Part shown: piece after piece, positions 60,373 through 64,000 of the stretch
How positions within the stretch are numbered: the stretch's first letter is position 1
Layout of the letters: each line of letters starts with the position of its first letter
Assembly: GCA_963978905.1 (NCBI GenBank)
Contig: OZ022260.1
Coordinates: 38,314,259 to 38,378,258, forward strand
Reading direction: 5' to 3'
Length of the DNA stretch: 64,000 nucleotides
Origin: Trichostrongylus colubriformis
Taxonomy: Eukaryota > Nematoda > Chromadorea > Rhabditida > Trichostrongylidae
Position numbers and translations under genes: made by a program
The notes under the pieces: generated by a model
Database searches by the model: none
What the model was told of the DNA's origin: nothing
What the model saw: only the letters and a program-made list of their open reading frames with translations

Positions 60373-63300
60373 TTACAAGGTCGCTCGGTGTTCTTCTTGT
60401 CGATCCCAAAACGAGGCCAAAATTTCAGCATGTCGATCCGGAGCCACATGAAAATCCACTCGGCGATCGTGTTCTGACCGAAAGCTGAAATCAAACTTTT
60501 GCCACTTATTGAGAAATTTACTTCCCCAACTGTGATTACAAGCTTGTGATTACAAAGCAAACCATCATAAAAATGAAAAATCCACGAGGGATGTATGTAA
60601 ATGTATAAGTAAAAGCATAGATGCTTTCAAAAGAGTCTGACATCAATTCGCCTCCTTCTGGAGGGATGGAAAGCGTCATTGGGCTCGGTGGCACAAGCTT
60701 AGGATTCGGTCTCTGGACCCATGAAAGTTTGGGGACTCAACTTGTCGTTGCAAAAAGTCTGCATAGTTGAAGTGCTATAATTCAACAGAGGATTTTCACT
60801 CACCCACTCACCTCCCTCTAATAGGACCCCATTACACTACCCCTCTACCTGGCCTTCAAGTGTGACTATTCCTAATCCTTGTCGTTTTGCTCGGTGCAGG
60901 CTGCACTGCACTTAGCGAAAATACCTGCACTGTCGGTACTCAAGCCTGCTGATGGGAAAAACTTTGGCATACTAGTGTCACAGCGGCTTACCTATGAGAA
61001 CTACTCAGTTCTGGTGTAATATGTAAAGCGGTCCCGCTGTCAGGTGCAAGTTCAAGGGTTATTGGCGGATTCCGTCGAAGAAGTGCTTCTAGGAGATCAT
61101 CTACCCGTTGTCTGAGGTAGAAATGTCGGTTGAGACAGATCTGAAAGTGTGCCATAATTCGGGCGAGGTACATACCACTGCTTTTGAAAAAACCTGAGTC
61201 CTGATATATCATGTACTGAAACATCTGCATTTCCAGGTGAATCAATACTGGAAGAACAAAGTGAGTGAATGGCTAATAAGAACCTACCAGTGGATGTGCA
61301 AGCCCGTATATGGATGGAAAAGCGAATATGATTGTTGACAAGTTGAACTGCAGTAAGGTAAGTGACTGATCGGCTCTAAATGTCTTTTTTTGTCAAAAAA
61401 TGAATTGAACATTAGGTAGGTGCTTTTGAACAATGGGTTTACCTCATATTTCTAACTGGTATGAGAAGGCATAAATATGAGAGATAGAGAACGGCATGTA
61501 GCACTGCAGACGGCAGTAGCATTTGTGTAGTACGGTAAGTCTCATGAATCTAGAACAGATGAAAGTTACTTTAGTATCACTTCAGTATCATTGTTAGAGA
61601 ATGTCACTCGACTGTAAACTGCGGATTTCCGAGTGGGACCTGAGCCAGGGCGCACCCAGTTACAGTTCATTTCGGAGCGCTTGATAGGGTACGGCGTGAG
61701 TGACGAGAGTGAGAGTGAGTGACGAGACTGAGAGTGTCTGTTGGGGTGAGAGAGTTTGATACACTCTCACCCAAGTCCATAGGCCACGCCCTATCTAGCA
61801 TTGTGAAATGGACTGTAAGTGTATGTGTCGACATCGCCGTAGGCACGGCACCATTCTTGGATAATGTAAGGCATCTATTTTCCAAAACGATCAAAATTTG
61901 AGGCCAAGAAGCAGCCCATGTGCACCTCACTTATGTATTTTTTAAATTTTTCTAATTTTCAAATTCTCAATTTGATTGTGTCATGTTATCAGTTATTGGG
62001 TTGCTTTGTACGTGCTTTATCGTATTTGAGAACAAAAAACTGTTATGGTCACCGTATAACTCAAAGGAACGAGGAGAGAAGTATAGATAGTGGGAGAATG
62101 AATGAAGCTATTTATTACAACTTTTGGTATTTTGAGGAATAATTATGAAGAGAACCTAATTAAATTCAAGGTAAAAATAGAAATATGCGTGCAAATAGGG
62201 TCTTTTTTGAGATAGAACCAGCTAGGGAAAGTCCATTCCTTTATGTTTCAATGTGGTATTCAATACATATAAGATGGACCCCGAAGAAAAGTGAATACTT
62301 AAGGAAAAGAAAAGGTAGTTTGGGAAGCGCCACTGTAATAATCGTAATAACTATGGCTTTGTGAACCATATTTAGCTCAAACATGAGCGTTAGGGGCTCA
62401 TGTTTGAGCTAAATCACGTCGGCGATTCCCGGGTTTCTGCCTTGCTTAGATACCATTGAGCCTCAGAACGGGCTGAAGAGCGCAAGTCCCTGAACGGAAT
62501 TCGGACATGTGGATCGTACACGCGTTCTGTGGCCTCTCCGGTAACCATTATAATGATATAATAAATGATAATATAAGTTGAGAATAGATAGACAAACAAA
62601 ATAAAACAAAAGAAAAATCTTAATTATGTACCTGAAATCGTTTGCTGAGCGAATACTTTGCAACATTGCCCATGCCATCAGCTTCAGAACGTGACAGAAT
62701 AAGAACGTAGCCAAAAAGTGAGATGGTTCCAACTTCAACCATCGTACAGACACAGATGCGGAATAGCATTGCGTAGCGGTCCGGGAGCGATGCACCATCA
62801 CATATACACACCCCTTGATCACTAAAAAAGTAAATTCCTCAGAAAATCACTCATTGAGACTAGGCTGCTTCAGTTTTGGCGGCATAACCCAGTCGTCGCT
62901 TGATCTCTGCGAAAGATTGCCGAAATGCCCTCTCGAGAACGAAATTGGATAGCCAGTTGCTCTCGATCTGGCGATTGCAATGTAGCTCTTGACGTTTTGT
63001 GCTACTAAATTGTTTGCTCTAGAGCGTAAGGACTTTAGTGAAGATTTCCATTTTTTATACTTCCAACAATTCTGGTGTCCTAAGCGCAAGAGCATGTTCT
63101 ATTGTTTTATGAGAACGTGTCATAGTACGCATGGATAAATAAATAAATAAATAAATAGGGAATGGGAGACTATTTTTACGCTAATTACGTAAGAGGTTAT
63201 TACACTCCAAATTATACATGCTGGATACTTGTGGACCTGTATGGAGCGGTGGATATTGGCGATGCAGAGTACTAGTCCATTTTTCACCAGAGCTAACCAT

Positions 63301-63862
63301 CCTCCACTCCTTAGTCAATTACGGTATAATTATACTAAATTTGGAGGTGAATGGATGGCTTATTCACGGCCGCAATCTCAAACTAAGAATGTTTCTTTCA
63401 CAGTTTTTATCTTATGTGAATAGATTTTGCAAAGTGGCTCAACGTGCCAATATGCAAAAACATATAATTATTTTTTCTATACGTAATAGATTTTGGATTT
63501 CGAGATGGTAATATGGGCGACCCAATGAAATTAAAATATCAGGTGAGCAAAAATAATTCTGCAAGAAAATCCTGTCTGTCGTTGAAATCTTGTGAAACTT
63601 ACGTCAGATTCATGAAGTAGTTGAAGGTGACGAAGGCGGCTGCACAGATTGCCAGAAAGAAAATCACCTAAATTATTTGTTGAAAAAATCAATAATCGAT
63701 CGAATTTCGAGAGTGAGGCCTACCTTCACACTGTTTGATATAACTGCATTTGTAAGATGTTTCTTGGTAGCAATGAGACGTTCCGTTCCAACACCAACCA
63801 TTAAAAGGCACGTGGCTGCATCCCATGGCACCATTAGTGTGTTCACCACAGAGCACCAAGGG
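60373..63862 (-). CDS. Nematode seven-transmembrane chemoreceptor, sra/srab-like, 5'-truncated
   Basis: Seven exons are readable, 5' to 3': 63724-63862, 63603-63667, 62632-62821, about 61455-61551, 61288-61375, about 60992-61230 and 60373-60484. The products are a membrane segment ending in GVGTERLIATKKH, then VIFFLAICAAAFVTFNYF, NLTDQGVCIC (N-glycosylation-type site and cysteines), and TMVEVGTISLFGYVLI. KYSLSKRFQ-IHETYRTTQ, LPSAVLHAVLYLSYLCLLIP, FNLSTIIFAFPSIYGLAHPL and the tail HAEILASFWDRQEEHRATL follow. The ER-x-x-AT, LSKRFQ and ...LxxxWDR motifs are what I know from sra-superfamily receptors. Most junctions join in phase; the acceptor near 61230 is uncertain. The first helices lie off the window. 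Confidence 0.85.
61661..61817. mobile_element. MITE family A, copy 7, in chemoreceptor intron
   Basis: Begins TACAGTTCATTTCGGAGCGC and ends in the inverse TGTGAAATGGACTGTA. The centre is a GAGTGAGAGTGAGTG tract, so the copy is in the opposite orientation to most others. It lies in intron 61552-62631. Confidence 0.88.
62370..62414. repeat. Perfect 19-bp hairpin with 7-nt loop
   Basis: ATTTAGCTCAAACATGAGC and its exact reverse complement flank GTTAGGG. It lies in an intron of the chemoreceptor. Its role is unknown; it may be a terminal remnant of an inverted-repeat element. Confidence 0.85.
63134..63158. repeat. AAAT microsatellite
   Basis: About six tandem TAAA units lie in a chemoreceptor intron. 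No function is seen. Confidence 0.85.
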
Positions 63863-63917
63863 CTAAAAGTAAACATTGAGTCATAATAATAATTTGATAC
63901 GGTTGTATGACTATTAA

Positions 63918-63978
63918 TGTAAGATATGCACTGTCATATAAATTTATCAAGGCTTATTGGACAGTGCATATCTTACAG
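63918..63978. repeat. Inverted repeat at the window edge (about 18-bp stems)
   Basis: GTAAGATATGCACTGTC near 63919 and its reverse complement GACAGTGCATATCTTAC near 63961 are separated by about 25 bp. They lie upstream (5') of the first readable chemoreceptor exon, probably in an intron. Confidence 0.8.
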
Positions 63979-64000
63979 TACATATCTTTGGTGACATTCA

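Noticed and set aside
62370..62414. Rho-independent terminator
   Set aside because: The hairpin has no following T-run and the DNA is eukaryotic, so a bacterial-type terminator makes no sense here.
62847..63095. Extra chemoreceptor exon (SRATGYPISFSRGHFG)
   Set aside because: The exons at 63603 and 62821 join in phase without it, and it is not membrane-like.

Overview
This is eukaryotic DNA from a nematode, probably a clade V strongylid such as a hookworm. I infer this from the gene structure: exons of about 70-230 bp, short introns with GTRAGT donors and TTTCAG-type acceptors, and many mariner/Tc1 elements in introns. A chemoreceptor of the nematode sra/srab type and a spliced-leader-like acceptor just before a start codon point the same way. 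The species is not determined. There are no bacterial features, CRISPR arrays, rRNA genes or convincing functional tRNA genes.

Layout. (1) 1-34110, plus strand: the central and C-terminal part of one giant gene encoding the UBR4/pushover E3 ubiquitin ligase. I count about 90 exons and roughly 4,000 codons; the 5' end lies outside the window. Its UBR box, beta-propeller-like region, cysteine clusters and C-terminal hemi-RING/UZI module can all be read. (2) 34111-43272: a 9-kb interval packed with short inverted-repeat transposons, plus one well-preserved orphan exon (39534-39830) that may belong to an unrecognised gene. (3) 43273-49684, minus strand: complete SPT16, the large subunit of the FACT histone chaperone, with a deleted mariner and a small mariner MITE in introns. 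(4) 50052-52951, minus strand: complete ABHD4/ABHD5-type alpha/beta hydrolase, 367 bp upstream of spt-16 in the same direction, so the two may form an operon. (5) 52952-60372: a second repeat-rich interval with an almost perfect 430-bp palindrome and two diverged tandem arrays. (6) 60373-63862, minus strand: the 3' seven exons of a seven-transmembrane chemoreceptor whose 5' end lies beyond the right edge.

The gene products are housekeeping (protein quality control, chromatin transcription, lipid metabolism) plus one sensory receptor. They do not form a single pathway. The most unusual feature is the repeat landscape: nested elements, long inverted repeats inside UBR4 introns that would fold into long double-stranded RNA in the pre-mRNA, and at least seven copies of one Tc1-like MITE family. 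I found no convincing previously undescribed biological system. Exon ends come from reading splice sites by eye and matching reading phase. Most after 2.5 kb join in phase; those before 2.5 kb and a few later ones do not and are marked uncertain.
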